NCBI RefSeq assembly: GCF_025961225.1 | Contig: NZ_JAOQNG010000002.1 | Coordinates: forward strand, 558,001 to 622,000 | Reading direction: 5' to 3' | Source: Azospirillum canadense | GTDB taxonomy: Bacteria; Pseudomonadota; Alphaproteobacteria; Azospirillales; Azospirillaceae | Length of the DNA: 64,000 nucleotides | In this document: one piece after another, positions 50,688-59,339 of the stretch | Layout: every line of letters starts with the position of its first letter | How positions within the stretch are numbered: position 1 is the first letter of the stretch | Position numbers and translations under genes: made by a program | Notes under the pieces: model-generated | What the model was told of the DNA's origin: nothing | Databases searched by the model: none | What the model saw: the letters and a program-made list of their open reading frames with translations, nothing else

Positions 50688-52028
50688 TTGGTCAGTCTCG
50701 CCAAGCTGGCCTTGCCGATCAGCGCGTCGCGCGTGGGCCAGACCGCGATGCTGGCCATCGACAGCATGATGGTCGGCCATTACGGCACCGACGCGCTGGC
50801 CGGCTTCGCCTTCGGGTCCAGCGTGGTGCAGACCATGCAGATCGTCGGCCTCGGCCTGCTGATGGGCGGGATGGTGGAGATCTCCGCCGCTGTGGGGCGC
50901 GGCCGGCTGGACGAGGCCGGCGCGATCTGGCGGCGGTCGCTGGTCTACGCGCTGGCTATCGGGCTGGTCGGCCTGCTGCTGGCCACGCGGGCGCCCGACC
51001 TGCTGCTCGCCACCGGCCTGTCGGCCGAACTGGCGGAACGGGCGGGGCGGATCGCGATGATCCTCGCCGGGTCGCTGCCGCCGATGCTGGTGTACATCGC
51101 CAGCGTCATGCTTCTGGAAGGGTTGGGACGGCCCGCCGCGGCGGTCTGGATCATGGCGGGGGCGAACCTCGTCAACTTGGCGCTGGACGCGGTGCTGGTC
51201 TTCGGCTTCGCCGGGATCCCGGCGCTGGGGGCGGAGGGCGCGGCGCTGGGCACGCTTGCGGTGCGGATCGGCGTCGCCGCGGCAGCGGTCGGCTTCATCG
51301 TCTGGCGGCTGCCGGAGCGGACGCTGCTCGGGCGCCCCGCCCTGTCCGACCACGCCTGGGCGGCCGGGCGGCGGCAGCGCCGGATGGGCGTCGCCGAGGG
51401 GCTGAGCATGGGCATCGAAAGCGGGGCCTTCGCGACCATGACGCTGTTCGCCGGCTGGGCCGGGGCGCGGGAGCTGGCGGCCTACACCATCGCCATCAAC
51501 GTCAACATGCTGCTGTTCATGATCGCCGTCGGCATCGGCGGCGCCACGACGGTGCGGGTGGCCCAGGCGCGCGGCCGGGACGACCCGGCGGGCATGTTCG
51601 GCGCCGCCTGGATGGGCTTCGCCGTGTTCGGCGCCGTGGCGCTGGCCGTCGCCATCGCCCTGGCGGCGCAGCCCGGCGGCGTGCTGGCGCTCTACACCCG
51701 CGACCCGGTGCTGGCGGCGTTGGCCGTCCCGATGATCATGCTGATCGGGCCGGTCCATCTGGTGGATGGCATGCAGCGGCTGATCAGCAACGTGCTGCGC
51801 GGTTATGGCGAGACGTGGCTGCCGACCGCGAGCCACCTGCTGTCCTACGTCGTGGTCATGGTTCCCGTCGGCCATTGGCTGTGCATCGGGGCGGGGTTCG
51901 GCGCCTATGGCCTCGTCCTCGCCATCGGGGCCGCCAGCCTGCTGGCGACCGGCCTTCTCTTCGCCCGGTTCCTATGGCTGTCCCGCCGCCCGACCGGCGA
52001 ACGGACCGCCCCACCTTTGGAGGCATAA
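50688..52028 (+). CDS. MATE-family efflux transporter
   Basis: A 446-residue, 12-helix exporter of the MATE (NorM/DinF) family. Seen are LALPISASRVGQTAMLAIDSMMVGHYG, the helix-7 restart MGIESGAFATMTLFAGWAG, and GIGGATTVRVAQARGR. It uses H+ or Na+ to expel cationic or amphipathic compounds. The start is weakly defined: TTG 50688 is given, CTG 50679 is possible, and neither has a strong ribosome site, so coupling with the aldolase stop 14 bases upstream is likely. The stop overlaps the next ATG by one base. Confidence 0.9.
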   Translation: MVSLAKLALPISASRVGQTAMLAIDSMMVGHYGTDALAGFAFGSSVVQTMQIVGLGLLMGGMVEISAAVGRGRLDEAGAIWRRSLVYALAIGLVGLLLATRAPDLLLATGLSAELAERAGRIAMILAGSLPPMLVYIASVMLLEGLGRPAAAVWIMAGANLVNLALDAVLVFGFAGIPALGAEGAALGTLAVRIGVAAAAVGFIVWRLPERTLLGRPALSDHAWAAGRRQRRMGVAEGLSMGIESGAFATMTLFAGWAGARELAAYTIAINVNMLLFMIAVGIGGATTVRVAQARGRDDPAGMFGAAWMGFAVFGAVALAVAIALAAQPGGVLALYTRDPVLAALAVPMIMLIGPVHLVDGMQRLISNVLRGYGETWLPTASHLLSYVVVMVPVGHWLCIGAGFGAYGLVLAIGAASLLATGLLFARFLWLSRRPTGERTAPPLEA

Positions 52029-52873
52029 TGGGCAAGCTGCTGAGTGACGCGCAGATCCAGGGCTTTCGCGACGATGGTTTCGTGTCGGGCATCCCGGTGC
52101 TGTCCCCGGAGGAGGTGGCCGACCTCGTCGCCCGCACCCGGGCGTTCGAGGCGGATCGGCCGCAGGACGTCGCGTGGGCCTTCGACATCAAGGCGAACCT
52201 GCTGCTGGACTGGGTCTATGACCTGGGCCGCAACGCGCGGCTGCTCGACGCTGTGGAGGACCTGATCGGCCCCAATGTGCTGATGACCAACGGCGTCTAC
52301 CGCAACAAGAATCCGGGATCGGCGGTGGATTACGGCTGGCACCAGGATTCCGCGCGCATCCAGGTCGATCCCTGCTTCGTCATCGCCTACGTCGCGCTGT
52401 CGCCGGCCACGCCGGAGAACGGCTGCCTGCGGGTGATCCCCGGCACGCACGACCGCGTCCGCCCCTTCTCCCTGACCGAAGGGCCGGGCCAGCGCCGCCG
52501 GCTGGTCGCCCGCGTCATCGACGTGGACGAGAGCGCGGCCGTCGACTTGACCCTGGCGCCGGGCGAGGCGGCGATCTTCCACAGCAACCTGGTCCATGGC
52601 TCCGCGCCGAACCGCAGCGACGCGCGGCGCATGGCCCTGCTCTACGACTACACCCCGGCCGAGGCGCGGCAGAATGTCGGCCGGGGCTCCGGCCAGTTGG
52701 TCCGCGGCGAGGACCGCTGGGGCCATTTCGCGCCGGAGCCGGTGCCGGAGCCCGGCCTGACCGAGGCCAACGTGCTGGGCCGCCGCGCCATCCTGTCGCC
52801 CTATCATGAAAACGTGCTGATGGGCCCGCGTCTGCCCGGTGAGACGGTGACCTTCCCCGACCGTCCCTATTGA
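52028..52873 (+). CDS. Phytanoyl-CoA dioxygenase (PhyH)-family Fe(II)/2-oxoglutarate oxygenase
   Basis: A 281-residue oxygenase. The H-x-D pair is in YGWHQDSAR and the distal His/Arg set in NLVHGSAPNRSDARR, with the usual N-terminal QGFRDDGFV. PhyH proteins hydroxylate CoA esters, amino acids, ectoine (EctD) or alkylphosphonates. It is the third gene of the aldolase-MATE-PhyH unit (TAATG overlap) and converges on the LysR gene, overlapping it by seven bases. Substrate unknown; with two ureohydrolases nearby, a guanidino amino acid is an attractive guess. Confidence 0.9.
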   Translation: MGKLLSDAQIQGFRDDGFVSGIPVLSPEEVADLVARTRAFEADRPQDVAWAFDIKANLLLDWVYDLGRNARLLDAVEDLIGPNVLMTNGVYRNKNPGSAVDYGWHQDSARIQVDPCFVIAYVALSPATPENGCLRVIPGTHDRVRPFSLTEGPGQRRRLVARVIDVDESAAVDLTLAPGEAAIFHSNLVHGSAPNRSDARRMALLYDYTPAEARQNVGRGSGQLVRGEDRWGHFAPEPVPEPGLTEANVLGRRAILSPYHENVLMGPRLPGETVTFPDRPY

Positions 52874-53769
52874 GCGGCGTTCGCCGCGCGGAGGTCGTCG
52901 CAGAACACGCGCACGAGATGGTTCGACCGGGTCGCCGCCGCCGGCAGCGCCAGCGCGATGTCGGACGGCATGCGGTACCGGTCGGGCCGCACCGCGCGCA
53001 TGCGCTCCGCGGCAACCCACTGGGCGGCGTAATGTTCGGGCAGGAAGCCGATGAACTGGCCGGACAGGATCAGGTGGGCCTGCGCCTCCATGTTCTCCAC
53101 GCTGGCCTTGGGGATGGCCTGCCCGATGGCGGCAAGGTCGCGTTCCAGGCTGTAGGCGCGGGCGACGAAATGGTAGCGGGTGACGTCCGGCACCTCCAGC
53201 CCCGCCCCGATCCGCTCGTACAGCGGGTGGCCCTGCCCGCAGTAGAGCAGGCTGGTCTCGGTGTAGAGAGTCTCGTACTCCACCCCGGCGACGTGGTGCG
53301 GGAAGACGGCGACGGCGAGGTTCACGCGGCCGTCGAGCAGCGCGTGGTTGAGGCCCGACGGGCGGTCGACTGCAAGACGGATGTGCACCTCGTTGTCGCG
53401 CTGCTCGAACCGGCGGATGGCGGCGGCGATAGGGGACCGGCTGTCGGTTACCGTGCTGTCGACGAGGCCGATGGTCAGCTCCCCGACCAGCCGGCCGCGC
53501 AGGGAGGCCGTCTCCGTCCGGAACTCCTCCAGCGCGAGGAACAGCCGCTTGGTGGCGCGGTGGACGCGCTCCCCCTTCTCGGTCAGCCGGAAACCGCTGC
53601 GGCCCCGCTCGCACAGGGTCATGCCCAGGCGCTGTTCAAGGTTGCTGAGGTGGATGCTCAGGGTCGACGGCGTCAGCCCCAGCTTGGCCTGCGCGCCGGC
53701 GAAGCCGCCGCTCTCCGCCAGGGTGTGGAAGACCCGGAGAAGGCGGAGGTCGATGTTGTCGACGTTCAT
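52867..53769 (-). CDS. LysR-family transcriptional regulator, copy 2
   Basis: A 300-residue LysR protein with HTH (NIDLRLLRVFHTLAESGGFAGAQAKLGLTPSTLSIHLSNLEQRLG) and effector domain. It is clearly paralogous to the regulator at 46458-47360: same length, same HTH frame and shared TLAESGGFA, LCERGR and GFRLTE segments, and a matching QFIGFLPEHY/GFIGFLPRHI block near residue 240. It follows a second ureohydrolase gene on the same strand with a 117-base gap that contains a dispersed repeat. Confidence 0.92.
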   Translation of the reverse strand: MNVDNIDLRLLRVFHTLAESGGFAGAQAKLGLTPSTLSIHLSNLEQRLGMTLCERGRSGFRLTEKGERVHRATKRLFLALEEFRTETASLRGRLVGELTIGLVDSTVTDSRSPIAAAIRRFEQRDNEVHIRLAVDRPSGLNHALLDGRVNLAVAVFPHHVAGVEYETLYTETSLLYCGQGHPLYERIGAGLEVPDVTRYHFVARAYSLERDLAAIGQAIPKASVENMEAQAHLILSGQFIGFLPEHYAAQWVAAERMRAVRPDRYRMPSDIALALPAAATRSNHLVRVFCDDLRAANAAQ

Positions 53770-53856
53770 GCGTCACCACTCGCCCGTTGACCGCGCCGCC
53801 CCATGGTGGGGACGACGCGTCATACGCATGCAAGCGGAAGGCCAAGCGGGCTGTAT

Positions 53857-53880
53857 CCCCTCTCCCCCCTAGGGAGAGGG
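53857..53880. repeat. Intergenic palindrome (CCCTCTCCC/GGGAGAGGG)
   Basis: Inverted arms of nine bases around a short C/T/A loop, seven bases from the ureohydrolase stop, between that gene and the LysR gene on the minus strand. This is a slightly degenerate member of the same family as the copies at 11105, 16979, 26815 and 47439. The rest of the gap has no gene. Confidence 0.7.
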
Positions 53881-53886
53881 TGTCCC

Positions 53887-54849
53887 TCAGCGGAAGCGCG
53901 GGCGGTGGTGCAGGACGCGGCCGATCACGTTCATCAGGAGTTGGGCGCCGAGGATGGCGGTGCCGCCGGTGTGGTCGTAGTCGGGCGCCACCTCCACGAG
54001 GTCGATGCCGACCACCGGGTTGCGGCGGGCGATGCTGTCCAGCAGTTCCAGCACTTCGTAATAGGTGAAGCCGCCGTGGCTGGGCGTTCCGGTCCCCGGC
54101 GCGATGGAGGGGTCGAAGCCGTCGATGTCGATGGTCAGGTAGCAGCGGCGGCCCGGCGGGATGCGCTCCACCACCGCCTCCACGCCGAGCTTGCGGATTT
54201 GGCGGACGCTGAGGATGTCCGACCCCATGGCGCGCGCGTCGTCGTAGCCGTCGCGCGCGGTGGAGGAGACGTTGCGGATGCCGAGCTGCGTCAGGCCTGT
54301 GACCCATGGCCGCTCCGCCGCCCGCCGCATCGGGTTGCCGTGGCCGTGCCGCACGCCGTGGCGCTCGTCCACGAAATCCAGGTGAGCGTCGATCTGGACG
54401 AGGTGGAAGGGCTCTTGCTCGGAAAAGGCGGCGATGCAGGGAATGTTGACGGAATGGTCGCCGCCCAGCACGACCGGCAGCGCGTCCGACGCCAGGATCT
54501 TGCGCACGCCCGCCTCGATGTTGGCGTGGCTGCGGACAGTGTCGGTGTGGACGATGTCGGCGTCGCCGATGTCCACCATCCGGCAGCGGTCCGGCGCAAG
54601 GTAGACGACGTCGTCCTCGTGGTCGTAGGCGCCGGCGTGCCCGAAGGAGAACAGGGTGGAGGCCTCGCGGATGGCGCGCGGCCCGAAGCGGGCGCCGGCC
54701 CGCCACTGGGTGCCCGCGTCGAAGGGAGCCCCGAGGACGGCGACGTCGGCGTCGATGCGGTCCCAGTCGGTGACGATCGGGCTCTTGCCGAAGGTGCAGA
54801 AGCCGACGAAGGGCAGGTTGAGCCGGCCCGTGTCGTAGCCGTGGGCCAT
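53887..54849 (-). CDS. Ureohydrolase (agmatinase-family), copy 2
   Basis: A 320-residue arginase-superfamily enzyme with intact Mn/Ni-ligand motifs: VLGGDHSVNIP, QIDAHLDFVD and TIDIDGFDPSIAPGTGTPSHGG. It is only distantly similar to copy 1, so the two likely differ in substrate. It resembles bacterial agmatinase-like proteins that act on guanidino acids or related amidines. It is divergent from the amino-acid ABC importer at 55311 and shares its regulatory gap. Confidence 0.9.
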   Translation of the reverse strand: MAHGYDTGRLNLPFVGFCTFGKSPIVTDWDRIDADVAVLGAPFDAGTQWRAGARFGPRAIREASTLFSFGHAGAYDHEDDVVYLAPDRCRMVDIGDADIVHTDTVRSHANIEAGVRKILASDALPVVLGGDHSVNIPCIAAFSEQEPFHLVQIDAHLDFVDERHGVRHGHGNPMRRAAERPWVTGLTQLGIRNVSSTARDGYDDARAMGSDILSVRQIRKLGVEAVVERIPPGRRCYLTIDIDGFDPSIAPGTGTPSHGGFTYYEVLELLDSIARRNPVVGIDLVEVAPDYDHTGGTAILGAQLLMNVIGRVLHHRPRFR

Positions 54850-55192
54850 CAGAACATCCCTCCGCGCGGGAGGATCGATGGGTCGAGGTCGGGGTGCGGC
54901 ATGGGCGATTGGCCTTCGGTCGTTTTCCCCATCCTTCCGCCTTCCGGCGGGCCGGCAAAGTTCCTTTGCTCAAACCATGGTTGGAGGCCGGTCCAAGCGG
55001 GCAATCCGAATAAAAACCCTTTTGGTTTCAAAACACCGGCACATGCCATCCAAAGACGAGCATGCGGCCTACTCCAATCGTTAGATCCACAGCAGCGGGA
55101 TGCTTACCGAATTTTCAAAGCCCGTTTTGACAGAAATCACTGCACAAAAAATCACCACCTCAAATGCCGCTCCGCCGTGGGATTGATTAAAC

Positions 55193-55262
55193 ATTGCACT
55201 TGCCCGCCCATTCTTTGGTCATTGGTTCCGGGTTGACAGTGCAATTGGCTTGTCCGTGTACT
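55193..55262 (+). promoter_or_regulatory. Divergent control region of ureohydrolase 2 and the amino-acid importer
   Basis: The 461-base gap 54850-55310 has no gene and is noticeably A/T-richer than its surroundings. ATTGCACT (55193-55200) is repeated in inverse at 55238-55245, overlapping TTGACA (55233-55238). A weak -10 candidate (TGTACT, 55257-55262) lies 18 bases on. A LysR regulator bound to the dyad could control the importer; the regulator at 52867 is the nearest candidate. Confidence 0.45.
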
Positions 55263-55310
55263 TGAGCATCTGGGGCATCCAGTCATTGCCGAATGGAACG
55301 GAGCCAAGCG

Positions 55311-56123
55311 ATGAACAGCATTCAGCGTTTTCTGATCGGCGTTGCACTCGTGGCACTCGCAACTCCAGCAATTGCCGCCGACACGCTGGTCATCGGCAAC
55401 GAGGGAACCTACCCGCCCTTCAGCATGATGACCGCGGACGGCAAGGTGACGGGCATCGAGCCCGATCTGGCGCGCGAGATGTGCAGCCGCATGAAGGCGG
55501 ATTGCGACATCAAGGTGATGGATTTCCAGGCGCTGATCCCCGCCCTGCTCCAGGGGCGGCTGGGCGCGATCGGGTCGCAGCTGACGCCCCTGCCGGAACG
55601 CAAGGCGAAGATGCTGTTCACCACGCCGATCATCTTCAACCATGACGCCTTCGTGGTCCGCAAGGACAGCACGGTCGCCTTCACCAAGGAAGGGCTGAAG
55701 GGCACGCGGATCGGCGTCCAGCGCGGCACGCCGCAGGCCAAGTACATCACGGAGAATTTCGCCGGTTCGGTGACGCCGAGCCTGTACGACAACCCGGAGC
55801 AGATGAAGCTGGACCTGCTGGCCGGGCGGCTGGACATGGTGTTCGGGGCCAGCCTGAACTGGACGGCGTCGCTGATCGACACGCCGGACGGCAAGAACTG
55901 GAAGATGTCGGACTTCACCGTCTGGACGGGCGACCCGACCCTTCCCGCCGCCGAGCAAGGCAGCAGCTGGGCCGTGCCGAAGGGTAAGGAAGCGGTCGTG
56001 GAGAAGATGAACGCCGCCCTGAAGAACATGATCGCCGACTGCACCTTCACCACCATCCGGGCGAAGTACCTGTCCACGCCGATCTCGCCGGACGAGGCCG
56101 CCTGCATCACGAAGAAGAGCTGA
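55311..56123 (+). CDS. Polar amino acid-type ABC importer substrate-binding protein
   Basis: A 270-residue periplasmic binding protein of the SBP family 3, with signal peptide (FLIGVALVALATPAIAAD). Family motifs include LVIGNEGTYPPFSMM, GIEPDLAREMCSRM, DFQALIPALLQGRLGAI and GTRIGVQRGTPQAKYI. ATG 55311 follows CGGAG; an upstream in-frame start is weaker. Relatives bind lysine/arginine/ornithine, histidine or opines. Position beside ureohydrolase 2 suggests a guanidino or basic amino compound. Confidence 0.92.
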   Translation: MNSIQRFLIGVALVALATPAIAADTLVIGNEGTYPPFSMMTADGKVTGIEPDLAREMCSRMKADCDIKVMDFQALIPALLQGRLGAIGSQLTPLPERKAKMLFTTPIIFNHDAFVVRKDSTVAFTKEGLKGTRIGVQRGTPQAKYITENFAGSVTPSLYDNPEQMKLDLLAGRLDMVFGASLNWTASLIDTPDGKNWKMSDFTVWTGDPTLPAAEQGSSWAVPKGKEAVVEKMNAALKNMIADCTFTTIRAKYLSTPISPDEAACITKKS

Positions 56124-56150
56124 TCGCCAAGCGGAAGGGGGGATGCCGCC

Positions 56151-56858
56151 ATGGGCCTTCTTGCCTACGGTGCCGACGGCTACGGCGACGAGTTGCTGGC
56201 GGGGGCCTGGGTCACGGTGCAGTTGGCCGTGTTCGCCTACGCCCTGGCGGCGGTCCTGGGAACGCTGATGGCGATCCTGACGCTGAAGCCGCGCGGGGTG
56301 CGCTGGGCGGTCGGCCGCGTCTACGCGTCGGTGGCGACGGGCGTTCCGTCGCTGCTGGTGATCTTCCTCCTCTATTACGGGGGGACGGAGATCGTGCACG
56401 CGCTGCTGGTGCCGTTCGGGGTGGACGAGCGGCCGAGCATCTCGCCCTTCTGGGCGGCGGTCGCCGCGCTCGCCTTCGTCTACACCCCCTACCTCGCCGA
56501 CCTGCTGCGCGGGGCCATCCACAACGTGCCCAAGGGGCAGCTGGAGGCGGCGGAGGCCCTGTCGGTGCCGCGGCGGCAGATCTGGCTGGGCGTGCTGCTG
56601 CCGCAGGCGCTGCGCATCGCCTACCCGGGCTTCGTCAACATCTGGGTGGTGCTGCTGAAGGACACGGCGCTGGTGTCGCTGGCCGGCCTGACCGACCTGA
56701 TCGCCGCGGCGAAGGTCGCCTCCGGCTCCACGCGGGAGCCGTTCCTCTTCTACGGCGTGGTGGTCGTGTTCTTCGTCCTGTTCGCCGCGGCGACGATCCG
56801 GCTGGCGAACCGCCACGCGCGCCGGCTCGACCGCGGCGTCCGGCCTTCGGAAGCCTAA
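56151..56858 (+). CDS. Polar amino acid-type ABC importer permease (HisQ-like)
   Basis: A 235-residue inner-membrane permease with about five hydrophobic helices. It shows the family sequence VATGVPSLLVIFLLYYGGTE near residue 62 and the cytoplasmic EAA loop (LEAAEALSVPRRQIWLGVLLPQALR). It follows the binding-protein gene by 27 bases and pairs with the permease at 56908. Confidence 0.92.
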   Translation: MGLLAYGADGYGDELLAGAWVTVQLAVFAYALAAVLGTLMAILTLKPRGVRWAVGRVYASVATGVPSLLVIFLLYYGGTEIVHALLVPFGVDERPSISPFWAAVAALAFVYTPYLADLLRGAIHNVPKGQLEAAEALSVPRRQIWLGVLLPQALRIAYPGFVNIWVVLLKDTALVSLAGLTDLIAAAKVASGSTREPFLFYGVVVVFFVLFAAATIRLANRHARRLDRGVRPSEA

Positions 56859-56907
56859 TCTGGCTGAAGCCTGATCCGTTCTTGGTGGCCGACTCCTTGG
56901 AGGCCTG

Positions 56908-57693
56908 ATGAGTTTCGATTTCGCCCTCGCCTGGGACAGTATGCCGGCGCTGCTGAACGGCGCCTGGATGACCGTCCTGATCACCGCCAGCGTGATGGCT
57001 GTCGGCGCCGTGCTGGGGTTCGGGATGTGCTTGGTGCGCATGTCGCGCAACCGGGTCCTGGCCGCCGTCGGTGCGGCCTATGTGGCGGTGTTCCGCGGGG
57101 CGCCCAGCATCGTTCTGCTGTATTTGGTCTATGCCGGGCTGCCGCAGCTGTCCATCGTTCGGGACACGCCGCTGTGGGTCCTGTTCGCCAGCCCGCTGTT
57201 CTGCGCCATCCTGGGACTGGGGCTCAACCACTCCGCCTATGTGGTGGAGATCCTGCGCGGCGCCCTGTCGGCCGTGCCGCCGGGGCCGGTCGAGGCGGCG
57301 CTGGCGCTCGGCCTGTCGCCGCGGCTGGTCTTCCTCAAGGTCCGGCTGCCGATCGCCGTCCGCTACGGGCTGAAGGCCTACCAGAACGAGGTGCTGATTT
57401 TCCTGAAGAGCACCGTGGCGGTGGGGGCGGTCACCATCGCCGACCTGACCGGGGCGGCGAACGAGATCTTCTCCATGACCTACGACCCATTCACGCCGCT
57501 GGTCACCGCGGGGGCGATGTATTGGGCGATGACCAACAGCCTGCGCCTCGCCTTCGAGGCGCTCGACCGGCGGCTGAACCGGCATCTCGCCGCGGGCGTT
57601 CCGGACAGCCGGCCGGCGACGGCGCGGCGGGCCGATCCGGGTTCCGCGCTGTTCCGGCGCCTCCGCCGCTCGCCCGCCAAGCCCGCCGAATGA
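56908..57693 (+). CDS. Polar amino acid-type ABC importer permease (HisM-like)
   Basis: A 261-residue permease. It has a first helix (AWMTVLITASVMAVGAVLGFGM), the VAVFRGAPSIVLLYLVYAG block and the EAA loop (VEAALALGLSPRLVFLKVRLPIAVR). The C-terminal 30 residues are basic and Pro/Ala-rich. A 49-base gap separates it from the HisQ-like gene; its stop overlaps an upstream in-frame ATG of the ATPase gene. Confidence 0.92.
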   Translation: MSFDFALAWDSMPALLNGAWMTVLITASVMAVGAVLGFGMCLVRMSRNRVLAAVGAAYVAVFRGAPSIVLLYLVYAGLPQLSIVRDTPLWVLFASPLFCAILGLGLNHSAYVVEILRGALSAVPPGPVEAALALGLSPRLVFLKVRLPIAVRYGLKAYQNEVLIFLKSTVAVGAVTIADLTGAANEIFSMTYDPFTPLVTAGAMYWAMTNSLRLAFEALDRRLNRHLAAGVPDSRPATARRADPGSALFRRLRRSPAKPAE

Positions 57694-57704
57694 GGGAGAA
57701 TGCC

Positions 57705-58487
57705 ATGGGATTGGCTTTTCAGACGGATCTGGGGCTGGACGCGCGCCTGCGGCACCGGGCGGCGATCGAGATCCGGGGCTTGCGCAAGCGCTACGGCGCG
57801 CAGGAGGTGCTGCGGGGCGTGACGCTGACCGTGGAACGCGGCGAGAAGATCGTGCTGTGCGGCCCGTCCGGGTCTGGGAAATCCACCCTGATCCGCTGCA
57901 TCAACGGGCTGGAACGGCACGACGGCGGCACCATTGCCGTCAATGGCGTGGACCTCGACGCCGATGGGCGCGGCGTCCAGGACGTGCGGCGCGAGGTCGG
58001 GATGGTGTTCCAGCACTTCAACCTGTTCCCGCACATGACCATCCTGGAGAACTGCACCTTCGCGCCACGCCACGCGCTGGGCCTGTCCCCGGCCAAGGCG
58101 GCGGAGCGGGCGATGCACCATCTGGCGCGCGTCCGCATCGCCGACCAAGCGGGCAAATACCCGGCGCAGCTGTCCGGCGGCCAGCAGCAGCGCGTCGCCA
58201 TCGCGCGCGCCCTGTGCATGGACCCTAAGATCATGCTGTTCGACGAGCCGACCTCCGCGCTCGACCCGGAGATGGTGTCGGAAGTGCTCCAGGTGATGGA
58301 GGAATTGGCCGCGCAGGGGATGACGATGCTGTGCGTGACCCACGAGATGGGCTTCGCGCGCCACGTCGCCGACCGCTGCGTCTTCCTGGACCACGGCGAG
58401 ATCGTCGAGCAGGCCGACGCCGAGCGCTTCTTCGCCGCGCCGGAGAGCGAAAGGCTGCGGGCGTTCCTGAACCAGATGCTGCGCTAG
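57705..58487 (+). CDS. Polar amino acid-type ABC importer ATPase (HisP/GlnQ-like)
   Basis: A 260-residue ATPase with Walker A CGPSGSGKST, Q-loop MVFQHFNLFPHMT, signature LSGGQQQRVAIARAL, Walker B IMLFDEPTSALDPEM and H-loop CVTHEMGFA. ATG 57705 lies five bases after an AGGGAGA site; ATG 57690, which overlaps the permease stop, is a possible alternative. It completes the importer. The 3' end overlaps the convergent aldolase by four bases. Confidence 0.93.
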   Translation: MGLAFQTDLGLDARLRHRAAIEIRGLRKRYGAQEVLRGVTLTVERGEKIVLCGPSGSGKSTLIRCINGLERHDGGTIAVNGVDLDADGRGVQDVRREVGMVFQHFNLFPHMTILENCTFAPRHALGLSPAKAAERAMHHLARVRIADQAGKYPAQLSGGQQQRVAIARALCMDPKIMLFDEPTSALDPEMVSEVLQVMEELAAQGMTMLCVTHEMGFARHVADRCVFLDHGEIVEQADAERFFAAPESERLRAFLNQMLR

Positions 58488-59239
58488 CCGGCCCACCCTT
58501 TCATCTGCCGGGCAGCCTGCTTCAACATCACGACGTCGAAGTGGTGGGCCAAGAAGCGGTAGCCGCGCTGGACGAGGCTGCGGGTTTGCTCCTCGGTCAT
58601 GGCGGCGCCGCCAAGCGGGACGCCGTGTTCGAGGATGACCCGTTCCGCCTGGCTCACCGCCTCGCGGAACTCCGGCGCGTCGAAGCGGCCTGGGACGCCG
58701 AGGTCGGACGACAGGTCGAAGGGTGCGATCAGCATGAAGTCCACGCCGTCGACCTTGCAGATTTCCGCGATGTTCTCCACGGCGCTGCGCGTCTCGATCA
58801 GGATGCCGCACACCGTGCGGTCGCCGCGGTGGGGAAGATAGTCGTGCAGGTCCACCCCCCAGCGCGAATGGGCGACGAAGGGTCCCCAGCCGCGCCGCCC
58901 TCGCGGCGGGTAGCGGGTCAGCGCCACGCAGTCGGCCACCGTCTCCGCCGTCGTGACCAGCGGGAAGACGATGCCCTCCGCCCCGGAATCCAGCGCCGGC
59001 TTCACAAAGGCCTCGTCGCGGCGCGGGACGCGGACCAGCGGCGCGCAAGACGTGCCGGCGGTCGCCGCGATCATGGCGTGGAGGCTTTCCGGCCCGACCG
59101 GGCCATGCTCCTGGTCGATCATCACCCAATCGGCGCCGGCCGCGGCCAGGGCCTGGGTGGCCACCGGGGACGGGATGACGTTGAGGAAGCCGGACAGCAG
59201 CTCCGTGCCGGCGTGCAGCCTTTCCTTCAGTCCGCGCAT
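58484..59239 (-). CDS. HpcH/HpaI-family 2-oxo-acid aldolase
   Basis: A 251-residue class II pyruvate aldolase (HpaI/GarL type). Visible are WVMIDQEHGPVG with the catalytic His region, VRVPRRDEAFVKPALDSGAEGIVFP, the metal-site Glu in ILIETRSAVEN and DFMLIAPFDLSSDLG. These cleave 4-hydroxy-2-oxoacids to pyruvate and an aldehyde. ATG 59239 follows GGAGGGGG. It differs from the CitE-like CoA lyases of the 5768-20424 run. It may process the carbon skeleton left after hydroxylation and deamination by neighbouring enzymes. Confidence 0.9.
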   Translation of the reverse strand: MRGLKERLHAGTELLSGFLNVIPSPVATQALAAAGADWVMIDQEHGPVGPESLHAMIAATAGTSCAPLVRVPRRDEAFVKPALDSGAEGIVFPLVTTAETVADCVALTRYPPRGRRGWGPFVAHSRWGVDLHDYLPHRGDRTVCGILIETRSAVENIAEICKVDGVDFMLIAPFDLSSDLGVPGRFDAPEFREAVSQAERVILEHGVPLGGAAMTEEQTRSLVQRGYRFLAHHFDVVMLKQAARQMKGWAG

Positions 59240-59339
59240 GTCCCCCTCCGGGCGGTGTGGACGGTAGCGGCCACGATACACCCCGCCGGGCGGGCGCCGG
59301 ACGCGGGCTTTGGGGGTGGCGCCCAGGACGTTCGGCGCA

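Noticed and set aside
54850..55310. Possible tRNA or small gene in the A/T-rich gap
   Set aside because: No cloverleaf pairing, no CCA-adjacent acceptor stem and no ORF with a ribosome site; it reads as a divergent promoter region.
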